DNA of 7,712 nt from JBLHHI01 sp047614125 (lineage in GTDB: Bacteria; Bacteroidota; Bacteroidia; NS11-12g; UBA9320), in NCBI GenBank assembly GCA_047614125.1, contig JBLHHI010000140.1, forward strand, positions 1 through 7,712, given 5' to 3'. How positions within the stretch are numbered: position 1 is the stretch's first letter; the number at the start of each line of letters is the position of its first letter. Positions 1 to 6,619 of this stretch are shown here, piece by piece. The notes under the pieces are model-generated. The model searched no databases, was not told the DNA's origin, and saw only the letters and a program-made list of their open reading frames with translations. Position numbers and translations under genes: made by a program.

Positions 1-1
1 T

Positions 2-748
2 GGTTTGGAAGAGTTCTACACACCTGCAAAAGGCTGGAGCCGCATGGAAGAGGCCTGGAAAACGGATGAGTTTGTATTGGATCCAACAAAGATTACCTTA
101 TCTATTGGCCGAACCGGGGTGGATGGTGACACGTTCAAAAACGTTTACTTGATGAACAAGTTCAACATCCAAATTAACAAAACCTCTCGGAATACGGTGC
201 TGTTTATGACCAACATTGGCACTACACGAGGAAGTGTAGCGTACCTAACAAACGCTTTACTTCAAATTGCAGAACAGCTCGATGAAGAGATCAACTCGCT
301 CAATAATCGCGAATTTGAAATCTTTGAAAAGCGCGTTAAATCACTCATTCAAGAAGTACCACCGCTGCCTGATTTCAGCCGCTTCCACTCATCCTTTCAA
401 GCGGTGCCAGAGGTGCCAGGTGGGGATTTGAGAGAAGCCTATTTCTTGGCATACAACGAAGATAATTGCGAATACCTTTCGCTTACCGAGTGTCAGCAAG
501 GCATTGAAGATGGGAAGGAAATTGTGGCCTCTTCCTTCGTTATCCCGTACCCACCCGGATTTCCTGTATTGGTACCGGGACAAGTAGTGAGTGCCGAAAT
601 ACTTCGGTTTATTCTGGCACTCGATGTTTCGGAAATTCATGGCTTTAGAGCCGATCTTGGATTGCGAGTTTTTGCAGACCACATTTTAAATAGACAAAAA
701 ACAGCTACGGCCTTCGGGGCCTTTGGCACAACAGGAGGGAAGTCTTAA
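2..748 (+). CDS. Orn/Lys/Arg decarboxylase (PLP-dependent), C-terminal part; 5' end outside window
   Basis: This is the last 248 residues of a fold-type I PLP-dependent basic amino acid decarboxylase, which releases CO2 from arginine, lysine or ornithine to give agmatine, cadaverine or putrescine. The frame is open to the left edge (it begins Gly-Leu-Glu-Glu-Phe), so the TTG at 5 is not a real start. The PLP-binding lysine and major domain lie outside the window. Visible hallmarks are the segment 'IGRTGVDGDTFKNVYLMNKF', then 'VLFMTNIGTTRGSVAYL' at the end of the small domain, and the C-terminal-domain signature 'PYPPGFPVLVPGQ' near residue 182. The C-terminal domain is present, as in the AdiA/CadA/SpeF/SpeA-like group, but substrate choice cannot be read from this end. 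It is followed after 37 bp by an ATP-grasp gene and then an aldehyde dehydrogenase, all on the same strand, so it is probably the first visible gene of an amine-related operon. The family call is firm; the substrate is unknown. Confidence 0.9.
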   Translation, partial: GLEEFYTPAKGWSRMEEAWKTDEFVLDPTKITLSIGRTGVDGDTFKNVYLMNKFNIQINKTSRNTVLFMTNIGTTRGSVAYLTNALLQIAEQLDEEINSLNNREFEIFEKRVKSLIQEVPPLPDFSRFHSSFQAVPEVPGGDLREAYFLAYNEDNCEYLSLTECQQGIEDGKEIVASSFVIPYPPGFPVLVPGQVVSAEILRFILALDVSEIHGFRADLGLRVFADHILNRQKTATAFGAFGTTGGKS

Positions 749-785
749 CTCATCTTAACAAGATTAACTTTTAAAAAGAATTACA

Positions 786-2258
786 ATGCGTAAAAAGAAG
801 AAACCCATGACCCTAAAAGGAATATCCGACATTCGAAGATTCTTTTACAAGAATGAGGAACCTATATACTTCATTAGTGCTACCAATTTTAATTTACTTG
901 GAGCGGATGAATGGATAAAGGGTTTTAAGTTCATTTCGTACATCGAGTGTTTTGATGGTTTGCACCCAAACGTGTTTTCACCTCAAACCGAAATACCACA
1001 CGAAGAATTTACCGGCATCGAAGATATTAACAACTATTTGCTTCAACATCCGGAGGTAATTCATTACATAAAATCCAGAAAAGTTGGTAAAAAGGCGGGG
1101 AAGGTGATGTTCTTGATGTTTGATGATAAAACGGAGAAGTTGGCTAAAGCGTTGGGCTTAGAAATTATGTTCCCAAATGCCAAGCTTCGAACCTTTATGG
1201 ATAACAAAGTGAATACCAACCGAATAGCTGAAAAAGCTGGAGTTGCCTGTGTTCCTTATGTTTTGTCGAAGGTTTCGAGCTACAAACAACTGGGTAAGGT
1301 GTCATCCAACTTGGGCACCGATCTAGTTATTCAAACCCCTTTTGGAGACTCGGGTCATACCACCTTCTTTATTTCAAACGAAGAGGAGTTTAATAAGTAC
1401 AAAGACGAAATTTATAAGGAAGCCGAGGTAAAGGTGATGAAACGCATTAATTGTCGTGGATCTGCCATCGAAGCTTGCGTAACTCGCCACGGCACAGTGG
1501 TAGCTCCATTAATGACCGAATTGGTTGGTTTTAAAGAGCTTACTCCATACAAAGGTGGTTGGTGCGGAAATGAAATCTACCCCAATGCCTTTACTCGAAA
1601 CATTCGTGCAAAAGCTCGTAAATACACCGAACAGTTTGGCAATCAATTGCGCAAAGAAGGATATAAGGGATATTTTGAACTCGATTTCTTAATCGATCAA
1701 GACAATGGAGAAATCTACCTTGGAGAATTAAATCCTCGTGTCACTGGTGCCAGTTCCATCACGAATCACGCGGTTTTTGCCTTGGCCGATTCACCATTAT
1801 ACCTCTTCCATATGTTGGAATGGATGGATGTGGAGTATACCTTAAACACAAGAACCTTAAACAGTCGTTGGGCTAAGCAAGAAAACGTTGATGACTGGAG
1901 TCAGCTCATCATCAAACACACCAAAGAAACCTTGGAAATGGTGCATGAAGCGCCGCTTTCAGGAATTTGGGTTATGGATAACCAAGGTCAAATTCATTTT
2001 GATCGTATGGATACGCACAGACGTGCCGTTGAAACCGAAAATGAAGCCTTTTTCCTTCGCATCTCAAACACTGGCGATTATCTCTATGAAGGTGCCGATA
2101 TGGGTATTGTAGTGCTTCGTGGTAGAATGATGACGGATGATTTCCAAATTACGGATCGAGCCAAAACATGGATCAATGCGATTCGAAGTAAATATCAATC
2201 TAATCGAGTAGACGCCAATAGCAAAAGCATTGCGCTAACCGGCAGTTTGAGTAAATAG
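786..2258 (+). CDS. ATP-grasp ligase (biotin-carboxylase-like annotation), amine operon
   Basis: This is a complete 490-residue ATP-grasp enzyme. Such enzymes use ATP to make an acyl-phosphate and join a carboxylate to an amine, thiol or carbon nucleophile. The N-terminal ~130 residues look like a pre-ATP-grasp domain ('EPIYFISATNFNLLGADEW'). The glycine-rich ATP-lid loop is 'PFGDSGHTTFF' at 185-195. A strand with 'MKRINCRGSAIEACV' follows at 218-232. Metal/ATP ligands are expected in 'FELDFLID' (297-304) and 'GELNPRVTGAS' (313-323: E314, N316, R318). The C-terminal ~140 residues form an extra domain I do not recognise. Such proteins are often labelled 'biotin carboxylase' by similarity, but there is no carboxyltransferase or BCCP gene next to it on this strand, so I do not adopt that function. 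The ATG at 786 follows an A-rich leader without a clear Shine-Dalgarno. Its place between a decarboxylase (37 bp away) and an aldehyde dehydrogenase (13 bp away) suggests an amine or amino acid substrate; that is inference. Confidence 0.82.
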   Translation: MRKKKKPMTLKGISDIRRFFYKNEEPIYFISATNFNLLGADEWIKGFKFISYIECFDGLHPNVFSPQTEIPHEEFTGIEDINNYLLQHPEVIHYIKSRKVGKKAGKVMFLMFDDKTEKLAKALGLEIMFPNAKLRTFMDNKVNTNRIAEKAGVACVPYVLSKVSSYKQLGKVSSNLGTDLVIQTPFGDSGHTTFFISNEEEFNKYKDEIYKEAEVKVMKRINCRGSAIEACVTRHGTVVAPLMTELVGFKELTPYKGGWCGNEIYPNAFTRNIRAKARKYTEQFGNQLRKEGYKGYFELDFLIDQDNGEIYLGELNPRVTGASSITNHAVFALADSPLYLFHMLEWMDVEYTLNTRTLNSRWAKQENVDDWSQLIIKHTKETLEMVHEAPLSGIWVMDNQGQIHFDRMDTHRRAVETENEAFFLRISNTGDYLYEGADMGIVVLRGRMMTDDFQITDRAKTWINAIRSKYQSNRVDANSKSIALTGSLSK

Positions 2259-2271
2259 GCAAAGCGTCGAT

Positions 2272-3633
2272 ATGATGAACTTTAAAAGCGTTAATCCAGC
2301 CACTAATCAGGTGGTTGGAACGTATCAAGAAGAAACGGAAACGGTGCTTCTTAAGAAATTAGATCTTGCCCAAGAAGTATTTACTTCGTGGCGAAAATCA
2401 GACCTCGCTCACCGATGTGAGCTCCTAAAAAAGGCCGGACAAATCTTGCGCGACAATGTGGAAGAGTACGCACAAATGATTACGGCAGAAATGGGGAAAC
2501 CCATCGCCGAATCGCGTGGTGAGGTTAATAAATGTGCCTGGGTTTGTGATTATTATGCTGAAAATGCCGCCGATTTCCTCCAAGATGAAATCATTGTTAC
2601 AGATGCTTATAAGAGCTATGTAGCGCATCAACCCATGGGTTGCGTTTTTGCCATCATGCCTTGGAACTTTCCTTTTTGGCAAGTTTTTCGATTTGCCGCA
2701 CCAACCTTAACCGCAGGTAATACGGGCATGTTAAAGCATGCCCCCAACGTTTTTGGTTGTGCCTTGCTCATCGAAGATGTGTTCACAAAGGCCGGATATC
2801 CAAAAGGTGTTTTTCAAAATATAATCGTTCATCACAACCAAACCGAAACCATTATTGGTCACTCGGCCATTAAAGCTGTTACCCTTACCGGCAGCGAAGG
2901 TGCGGGCATAGCCGTTGCCGAAATTGCTGGACGGAATTTAAAGAAATCCCTGTTAGAACTGGGTGGAAACAATGCCTTTATTGTTTTGAAAGATGCCAAC
3001 CTAGACCAAGCTGTTCGGACGGCCGTGGTGGCTCGAATGCTCAACTGCGGACAAAGTTGCATTGCGGCAAAGCGGTTTATTTTAGTGGATGAAATTTACG
3101 ACGACTTCGTTGCGAGATTTACCGACGCGGTTCGCGAAATGAAAATGGGAGATCCATTGGCCCAAGATACCAAACTTGGCCCGATGGCTCGCATCGATTT
3201 AGCTACCCAGTTGCAAGCTCAAGTTACTCGATCTATTGAAATAGGAGCTCAACTTCTTTTAGGTGGAAAACAAGATGAATGTTTTCACGAAGCTACAATT
3301 TTAGGAAATGTTCAACCGGGTATGCCCGCCTTCGATGAAGAAACCTTTGGCCCTCTGGCCGCAATGATTCGAGTTCAATCGGCAGAAGAAGCTTTTAAAC
3401 TCGCCGAGCAATCGAGGTTTGGCTTGGGTTGCACGGTTTGCACCACCGATTTAGACTATGCAATGAGCATGGCTTCCGAGATCAGCGATGGCGCATTCTT
3501 TGTAAATGAGTTGGTTAAATCCGATCCGCGACTTCCTTTTGGTGGAACTAAGAAATCTGGATACGGTCGTGAGTTATCGAAAGATGGTATGATGGAATTC
3601 GTAAACCGTCAGGCGGTTTACGTAAAGAAGTAG
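2272..3633 (+). CDS. NAD(P)-dependent aldehyde dehydrogenase, succinate-semialdehyde dehydrogenase (Sad/YneI)-like
   Basis: This full-length (453 aa) aldehyde dehydrogenase oxidises an aldehyde to its acid with NAD or NADP in the cytoplasm. Visible family motifs are 'MPWNFPFWQ' with oxyanion Asn132, 'MLKHAPNVFGCA' with cofactor-contacting Lys155, 'LTGSEGAG' (205-212), 'LELGGNN' with general base Glu229, 'NCGQSC' with catalytic Cys263, 'EETFGP' with Glu357, and 'PFGGTKKSGYGRELS' near the C-terminus. The 'KHAPNV.GCA' segment and 'LGPMAR.DL' closely recall E. coli Sad (YneI), an NAD-dependent succinate-semialdehyde dehydrogenase, and the length also fits. All catalytic residues are present, so it should be active. 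The likely substrate is succinate semialdehyde or a 4-amino/5-amino aldehyde from polyamine breakdown; context favours the latter but does not prove it. The start is one of two adjacent ATGs (2272 or 2275), 13 bp after the ATP-grasp stop, consistent with co-transcription. No aminotransferase or amine oxidase is visible to supply the aldehyde. Confidence 0.92.
   Translation: MMNFKSVNPATNQVVGTYQEETETVLLKKLDLAQEVFTSWRKSDLAHRCELLKKAGQILRDNVEEYAQMITAEMGKPIAESRGEVNKCAWVCDYYAENAADFLQDEIIVTDAYKSYVAHQPMGCVFAIMPWNFPFWQVFRFAAPTLTAGNTGMLKHAPNVFGCALLIEDVFTKAGYPKGVFQNIIVHHNQTETIIGHSAIKAVTLTGSEGAGIAVAEIAGRNLKKSLLELGGNNAFIVLKDANLDQAVRTAVVARMLNCGQSCIAAKRFILVDEIYDDFVARFTDAVREMKMGDPLAQDTKLGPMARIDLATQLQAQVTRSIEIGAQLLLGGKQDECFHEATILGNVQPGMPAFDEETFGPLAAMIRVQSAEEAFKLAEQSRFGLGCTVCTTDLDYAMSMASEISDGAFFVNELVKSDPRLPFGGTKKSGYGRELSKDGMMEFVNRQAVYVKK
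3600..3622 (+). other. Perfect 9-bp hairpin over the end of the aldehyde dehydrogenase gene
   Basis: CGTAAACCG (3600-3608) and CGGTTTACG (3614-3622) are exact reverse complements around a 5-nt loop TCAGG. The hairpin lies inside the last codons, and the stop TAG follows at 3631-3633. There is no T-run directly after the stem; the first one (TTTTT) is at about 3645-3649. It is therefore not a textbook intrinsic terminator. It could act as an mRNA 3'-end stabiliser or a weak terminator for the operon. The structure is seen directly; any role is inference. Confidence 0.45.
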
Positions 3634-3745
3634 ATACATCATTGTTTTTGAACTGCTGAACATTTGTCACGAATCGTTTTAAGATTCAATGAGTGTAAAC
3701 CAATTGGATTGGAGATGGCCCTGTGACATAATGAACGAAAGCTTG

Positions 3746-3758
3746 GTCAACATTTGAC
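3746..3758. promoter_or_regulatory. Small inverted repeat / weak promoter-like element upstream of the GT87 gene
   Basis: The 3634-3787 gap holds GTCAA-cat-TTGAC, a perfect 5-bp inverted repeat that includes AACATTTG, one mismatch from the Bacteroidota -7 consensus TAnnTTTG. It lies about 30 bp before the ATG at 3788, a reasonable place for a promoter or operator. A second AACATTTG occurs at 3659-3666. I see no matching -33 TTTG at the usual 19-21 bp spacing, so both promoter and operator roles are tentative. Confidence 0.25.
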
Positions 3759-3787
3759 GTTAGAAGAATATCTTCGTGGAAATTCAA

Positions 3788-5080
3788 ATGGCAAAAAAAT
3801 CAAGAGTTGACCGTTTAAAAATGGATCCCATCCACTTGGGTTTGTTGGTATTAGCAGCACTCTTTTCCATCATTTTTATTGGATTTGAATGGAATCGGAT
3901 GGGCGATTTTCACATCTATTTATCTGCAGCAAGTGATGTTTTAAAGGGTAAGAACATTTACCAAGAAGTATATGGCCCGGCAAAGGTTCTGCATTTCATG
4001 AGTTCGCCAAGCCTTGCCTTAATCCTTTCTCCGCTGAGCTTTCTACCTTTTCATGCAGCTTCCGCCTTGTGGAAGTTTCTAAGCATTCTATTTCTGGTTC
4101 GAAGCTTTCAATTGGTGGTTGCATGGTTGGATGTTTCAAGTCTTTCAAGAAAACATCAATGGGCATTTTTCGTCCTGAGTTTGCTCGCCTCCAGCTTTTT
4201 AATTTTCACCAACTTTCACATTAACCAACTGAGCATCTTTTTGCTTTTTTGCATATTAGAAGGAATACATCGAGTTCAAGATAAAAATCAAAATGTATTG
4301 GGTGGGAGCCTTCTGGCCATCGGAACCATTTTCAAGCTCCTTCCATTGGCCGGACTCGCATACCTCCTTTTTCGCGGATATTGGAAGGCCGTGGTATTTG
4401 CGTTCATTGGTATTGGTGCGTTGGCGTTGTTGCCCATGGTTATTATTGGCCAAGATCAAACCATTTTTCTTTATGTTGAATGGTTTAAGGTTATTAACCC
4501 TTCCAACCCATTCAACACCTTTGATGTAAGTACACGCACCATCCACAGCATATCTTCACTCATTTCAACGCTCACCATTGATGAAATCGGGAATGTGTAT
4601 TCGCTTAATTATAAACGAAACTTAGTGGACTGGAATCCAGAAGTAGTGAGATGGGTAATTGTTGGAGCAAAGCTTATTTTATTTATGCTTTGCGTATGGG
4701 CAATGAATCTTAAAACCATTTTTTCGAACGAAAAAAATCGCATCCAATGCTTTTGGGAATTGAGCTTCATTTTAGCGGTGGTTCCCCTCATTTTTCCGCA
4801 GCAACGCAGCTATGCCTTCGTTTTCTTACTTCCCGCGTTGATGTACTTCACTTATGTTCTTATTGCTCAATCCGCTAATCGAAGGCCCGTTACAATATTG
4901 GTTTTTACCTTTATAATCCTTCTGCTTAATATGGAATTATTTGTGGGCCATTTCCGGGAAATATATTGGCATTATAAAACCATCACCTATGGCACCTTAC
5001 TCGCATTGAGTCTCATGGCGGTTCTTCATCCTCCCAAAAAAGTCAATGACCAAACCATCGCTTCTAAACACATCGAGTAA
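3788..5080 (+). CDS. GT87-family (DUF2029) polytopic membrane glycosyltransferase
   Basis: This is an integral membrane protein of about 430 residues with roughly 11-12 predicted hydrophobic segments. The first follows a short basic N-terminus (MAKKSRVDRLK). Right after segment one comes 'MGDFHIYLSAASDVLKGKNIY', the characteristic GT-C-type first loop of the GT87 family, whose aspartate (D44 counted from the GTG) is the expected catalytic or metal residue. Further family-like features are 'TNFHINQLSIFLLF' and 'FKLLPLAGL' in the middle. GT87 members (for example mycobacterial PimE) transfer a sugar from a polyprenyl-phosphate donor on the outer face of the inner membrane to a lipid or glycan; donor and acceptor here are unknown. 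The frame also offers a GTG at 3776, but the ATG at 3788 is preferred because it follows an A-rich leader and gives a typical basic start. It is separated from the operon upstream by ~150 bp, so it is probably transcribed alone. It converges on the TPR gene with 8 bp between the stops. Confidence 0.85.
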   Translation: MAKKSRVDRLKMDPIHLGLLVLAALFSIIFIGFEWNRMGDFHIYLSAASDVLKGKNIYQEVYGPAKVLHFMSSPSLALILSPLSFLPFHAASALWKFLSILFLVRSFQLVVAWLDVSSLSRKHQWAFFVLSLLASSFLIFTNFHINQLSIFLLFCILEGIHRVQDKNQNVLGGSLLAIGTIFKLLPLAGLAYLLFRGYWKAVVFAFIGIGALALLPMVIIGQDQTIFLYVEWFKVINPSNPFNTFDVSTRTIHSISSLISTLTIDEIGNVYSLNYKRNLVDWNPEVVRWVIVGAKLILFMLCVWAMNLKTIFSNEKNRIQCFWELSFILAVVPLIFPQQRSYAFVFLLPALMYFTYVLIAQSANRRPVTILVFTFIILLLNMELFVGHFREIYWHYKTITYGTLLALSLMAVLHPPKKVNDQTIASKHIE

Positions 5081-5088
5081 CTGAGCGC

Positions 5089-6024
5089 CTATCTACAGTG
5101 TTCCCTCCATAAATCTCGAACCTCTGGGCCATATTGTTTCGTAAATCCAAGATCGAGCGATGTTTCGAAATCTTTACAAGCCTTTTTATCTTTTCCAAGC
5201 TCTAGGTAGATCAGTGCTCGGTTCTTATAGGCCCACGAATTGCTTTCCATTAATTTGATCGACTTGTTTATATCGGTCATTGCGCCGTTTAAGTCGTTCG
5301 ATTTCAACTTGCTATAACTTCTGTTGCTGTACGAAAAAGCACTTTCGGGCTCCAATTCGATGGCCTTATCTAAGTACCGAATCGATTCGGCGTACTTGCC
5401 CATTTGTTGGAGGGTAAAGCCGTAATTTATCCAGGCATAGGGCACCGTAGAATCCAAGGCTATGATTCGATCCAAATATCCAAAGCTCTCTTCATAGCGC
5501 TTTAGTTCCATACACGTTGTTGAAATATTATTCAAATTGGGCACATTGGTTGAATCCAACTTAAAGGCTTTGAACAAGACCTTATAGGCTTCTTCAAAAT
5601 CGCGTAAGCCTTCTTTTGCATTTCCAAGCCCGCCATATAAGGCCGCCAACAAGCTCGAATCGGTATCGGACGTTAGTTTAATCGCTTTTTCAAAATCTTT
5701 GGCAGAAGCAGTAAAATCTTGAAATAGATATAATAAGTCGCCCCTGTATTCTAATATGGAAACCGTATCCGGCATGCGCTTAATGGCCAGATTCATATTT
5801 TCTAAGGCCTCATTATACTGCTTCATTTCTATGAGGTAATCGGCTCGATCCATGTAAAAACGAGGTGAGTTGGGATGATTAGTTATCAACTCATTCAACA
5901 CCTCAATGGCTTGTTTATACTTTCCTTGATCTGCTAAATCCTTCGACGTTTGATACGAATCGACTTGGGCAAAAGCGACCATTGAAAACACGAAGGTCGT
6001 AACACATAATGAAAATGATCTCAT
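5089..6024 (-). CDS. Secreted tetratricopeptide repeat (TPR) protein
   Basis: This 311-residue protein starts with a Sec signal peptide: MRSFSLCVTTFVFSMVAFA, with probable signal peptidase I cleavage before QVDSYQ. The mature part is almost wholly TPR, with about eight 34-residue units in a row. Examples are 'YKQAIEVLNELITNHPNS', 'YNEALENMNLAIKRMPDT', 'YEESFGYLDRIIALDSTV' and 'YAESIRYLDKAIELEPES'. The fourth unit carries a few extra residues (DSSLLAALYGG). The last unit ends in a short tail containing Cys ('WREHCR'), and other cysteines are scattered in the repeats. There is no catalytic domain and no membrane anchor after the signal, so it is probably a periplasmic or outer-membrane-associated protein-interaction scaffold. 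Its partner is unknown. A TAnnTTTG-like element sits 23 bp before the ATG, so it probably has its own promoter even though it lies downstream of other minus-strand genes. Confidence 0.88.
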   Translation of the reverse strand: MRSFSLCVTTFVFSMVAFAQVDSYQTSKDLADQGKYKQAIEVLNELITNHPNSPRFYMDRADYLIEMKQYNEALENMNLAIKRMPDTVSILEYRGDLLYLFQDFTASAKDFEKAIKLTSDTDSSLLAALYGGLGNAKEGLRDFEEAYKVLFKAFKLDSTNVPNLNNISTTCMELKRYEESFGYLDRIIALDSTVPYAWINYGFTLQQMGKYAESIRYLDKAIELEPESAFSYSNRSYSKLKSNDLNGAMTDINKSIKLMESNSWAYKNRALIYLELGKDKKACKDFETSLDLGFTKQYGPEVRDLWREHCR

Positions 6025-6046
6025 TTTTGATTCATTTGGATGTAGA

Positions 6047-6054
6047 CAAATATA
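6047..6054 (-). promoter_or_regulatory. Bacteroidota-type -7 promoter element for the TPR gene
   Basis: On the minus strand the octamer TATATTTG fits the Bacteroidota sigma-A -7 consensus TAnnTTTG exactly. Transcription would start about 7 bp downstream, leaving a short leader of roughly 15 nt before the ATG at 6024. A TTTG lies upstream (about 6066-6069), but the spacing of 11 bp is shorter than the usual 19-21 bp, so the -33 box is not convincing. Confidence 0.5.
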
Positions 6055-6090
6055 AAAAACATTTCCAAAAGTGGCTCATAAGGCAATTTT

Positions 6091-6111
6091 AAAACTGTTG
6101 ATTTTCAACGG
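6091..6111 (-). terminator. Possible intrinsic terminator after the BCCP fragment
   Basis: Read on the minus strand, directly after the stop of the BCCP fragment, GTTGA-AAA-TCAAC forms a 5-bp perfect stem. The stem extends by one G-C pair across a C/A mismatch, and TTTT follows. The stem is weak and the T-run short, so this is a plausible but marginal terminator. If real, it would be the original end of the gene that donated the biotinyl domain and would separate it from the TPR gene. Confidence 0.35.
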
Positions 6112-6112
6112 C

Positions 6113-6337
6113 TTACGAAAACTCAATCACTAAATCCTCCGTCATTACCATTTGACCTTCACTTAAAACAACTCGAGCCACAGTGCCTCCCTTTGCAGAG
6201 GTTGCCGTGGTTTCCATCTTCATGGCTTCAATGATAAAGAGCGGCTCGTTGGCCTTTATTTTTTGGCCCTTTTTGACCAAAACCTTCGACAATAATCCTT
6301 GTAAGGGCGAACCCACTTCCAATTCGTTATCTGATAA
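6113..6337 (-). CDS. Biotinyl (BCCP) domain fragment, probable 3' remnant of pyruvate carboxylase
   Basis: The fragment encodes about 70-75 residues forming one complete biotinyl domain. The core begins 'LEVGSPLQGLLSKVLVKKG', carries the biotin-acceptor motif 'EAMKMET' (Lys between the two Met), and ends 'EDLVIEFS' before a TAA. The 'GSPLQG' start and whole pattern match the last domain of a multidomain pyruvate carboxylase (usually ~1150 aa) better than acetyl-CoA carboxylase BCCP. No ATG is available: the frame is closed by a TAA at 6344-6346, and the only start-like codon is a TTG at 6320-6322, just at the domain edge. Upstream sequence in another frame belongs to an unrelated beta-propeller-like protein, so the rest of the enzyme has been lost at this place. 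It could still be expressed as a stand-alone biotinyl protein similar in size to Bacillus BLAP, but I favour a gene remnant. The domain call is firm; its status as a working gene is doubtful. Confidence 0.75.
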   Translation of the reverse strand, partial: LSDNELEVGSPLQGLLSKVLVKKGQKIKANEPLFIIEAMKMETTATSAKGGTVARVVLSEGQMVMTEDLVIEFS

Positions 6338-6619
6338 CCGGGTTTAATAACTCCAACCGATTCGTATTGTTGAAGCCAGCTGGAACTTAAATCCGCATTT
6401 ACACTTATTACAAAAACATCGTTGTCGTAGGTATTAGTATTTCGAAGCGTATCGGAACCAAATGAAAGCAATTCTCTGAATCCACCGGTTAGAATTAATT
6501 TGTCTTGGTATGCCCGTATCCTGCTCACATTTGCATTTAGTACCCGGATCCAAGAACATTCGTAATTAGCATCAAAGTAGGCCAAGAAGAGTGATACAAG
6601 CCGAACCAAATATCTTCAT
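6331..6619 (-). pseudogene. Broken gene: signal-peptide start plus beta-propeller-like (SBBP-type) fragment
   Basis: An ATG at 6617-6619, immediately after the histidine kinase stop, opens MKIFGSACITLLGLL, which resembles a signal peptide, but it hits TGA at 6572-6574. A neighbouring frame then carries about 80 residues: 'YECSWIRVLNANV', 'LILTGGFRELLSFGSDTL', 'DNDVFVISVNADLSSSWLQQ'. The pattern of 'tGgF...l.FGsDTL.N...DnDvFV...n..l...W' is that of repeat-containing beta-propeller proteins common among secreted Bacteroidota proteins with type IX secretion tails. The similarity ends near 'GVIKPGYQ' (about 6331-6348), where the sequence changes to the BCCP fragment in another frame. So the gene has both a frame change close to its start and loss of everything after the first repeats. 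Most of the repeats and any C-terminal sorting domain are missing. The assignment rests on pattern recognition of a short piece. Confidence 0.6.

Noticed and set aside
733..740. AGGAGGGA as a Shine-Dalgarno for the ATP-grasp gene
   Set aside because: It lies inside the decarboxylase coding end and about 45 bp before the ATG at 786, too far to position a ribosome.
752..764. ATCTT-AAC-AAGAT inverted repeat between the decarboxylase and ATP-grasp genes as a terminator
   Set aside because: The 5-bp stem is all but one A-T, the loop is 3 nt, and a terminator would contradict the tight spacing of the two genes. Chance is likely in AT-rich DNA.
3672..3688. GAATC...GATTC hairpin after the aldehyde dehydrogenase gene as a terminator
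   Set aside because: It has only a 5-bp stem with a 7-nt loop and no T-run behind it.
4256..4546. Minus-strand open frame within the GT87 gene
   Set aside because: It is antisense to a well-supported membrane protein and shows no recognisable domain; it is a shadow of the real gene.
786..6337. Pairing the ATP-grasp 'biotin carboxylase-like' gene with the BCCP domain as a split biotin-dependent carboxylase
   Set aside because: They are on opposite strands about 3.9 kb apart. The BCCP piece looks like the tail of a multidomain pyruvate carboxylase, and the ATP-grasp context is a decarboxylase operon.
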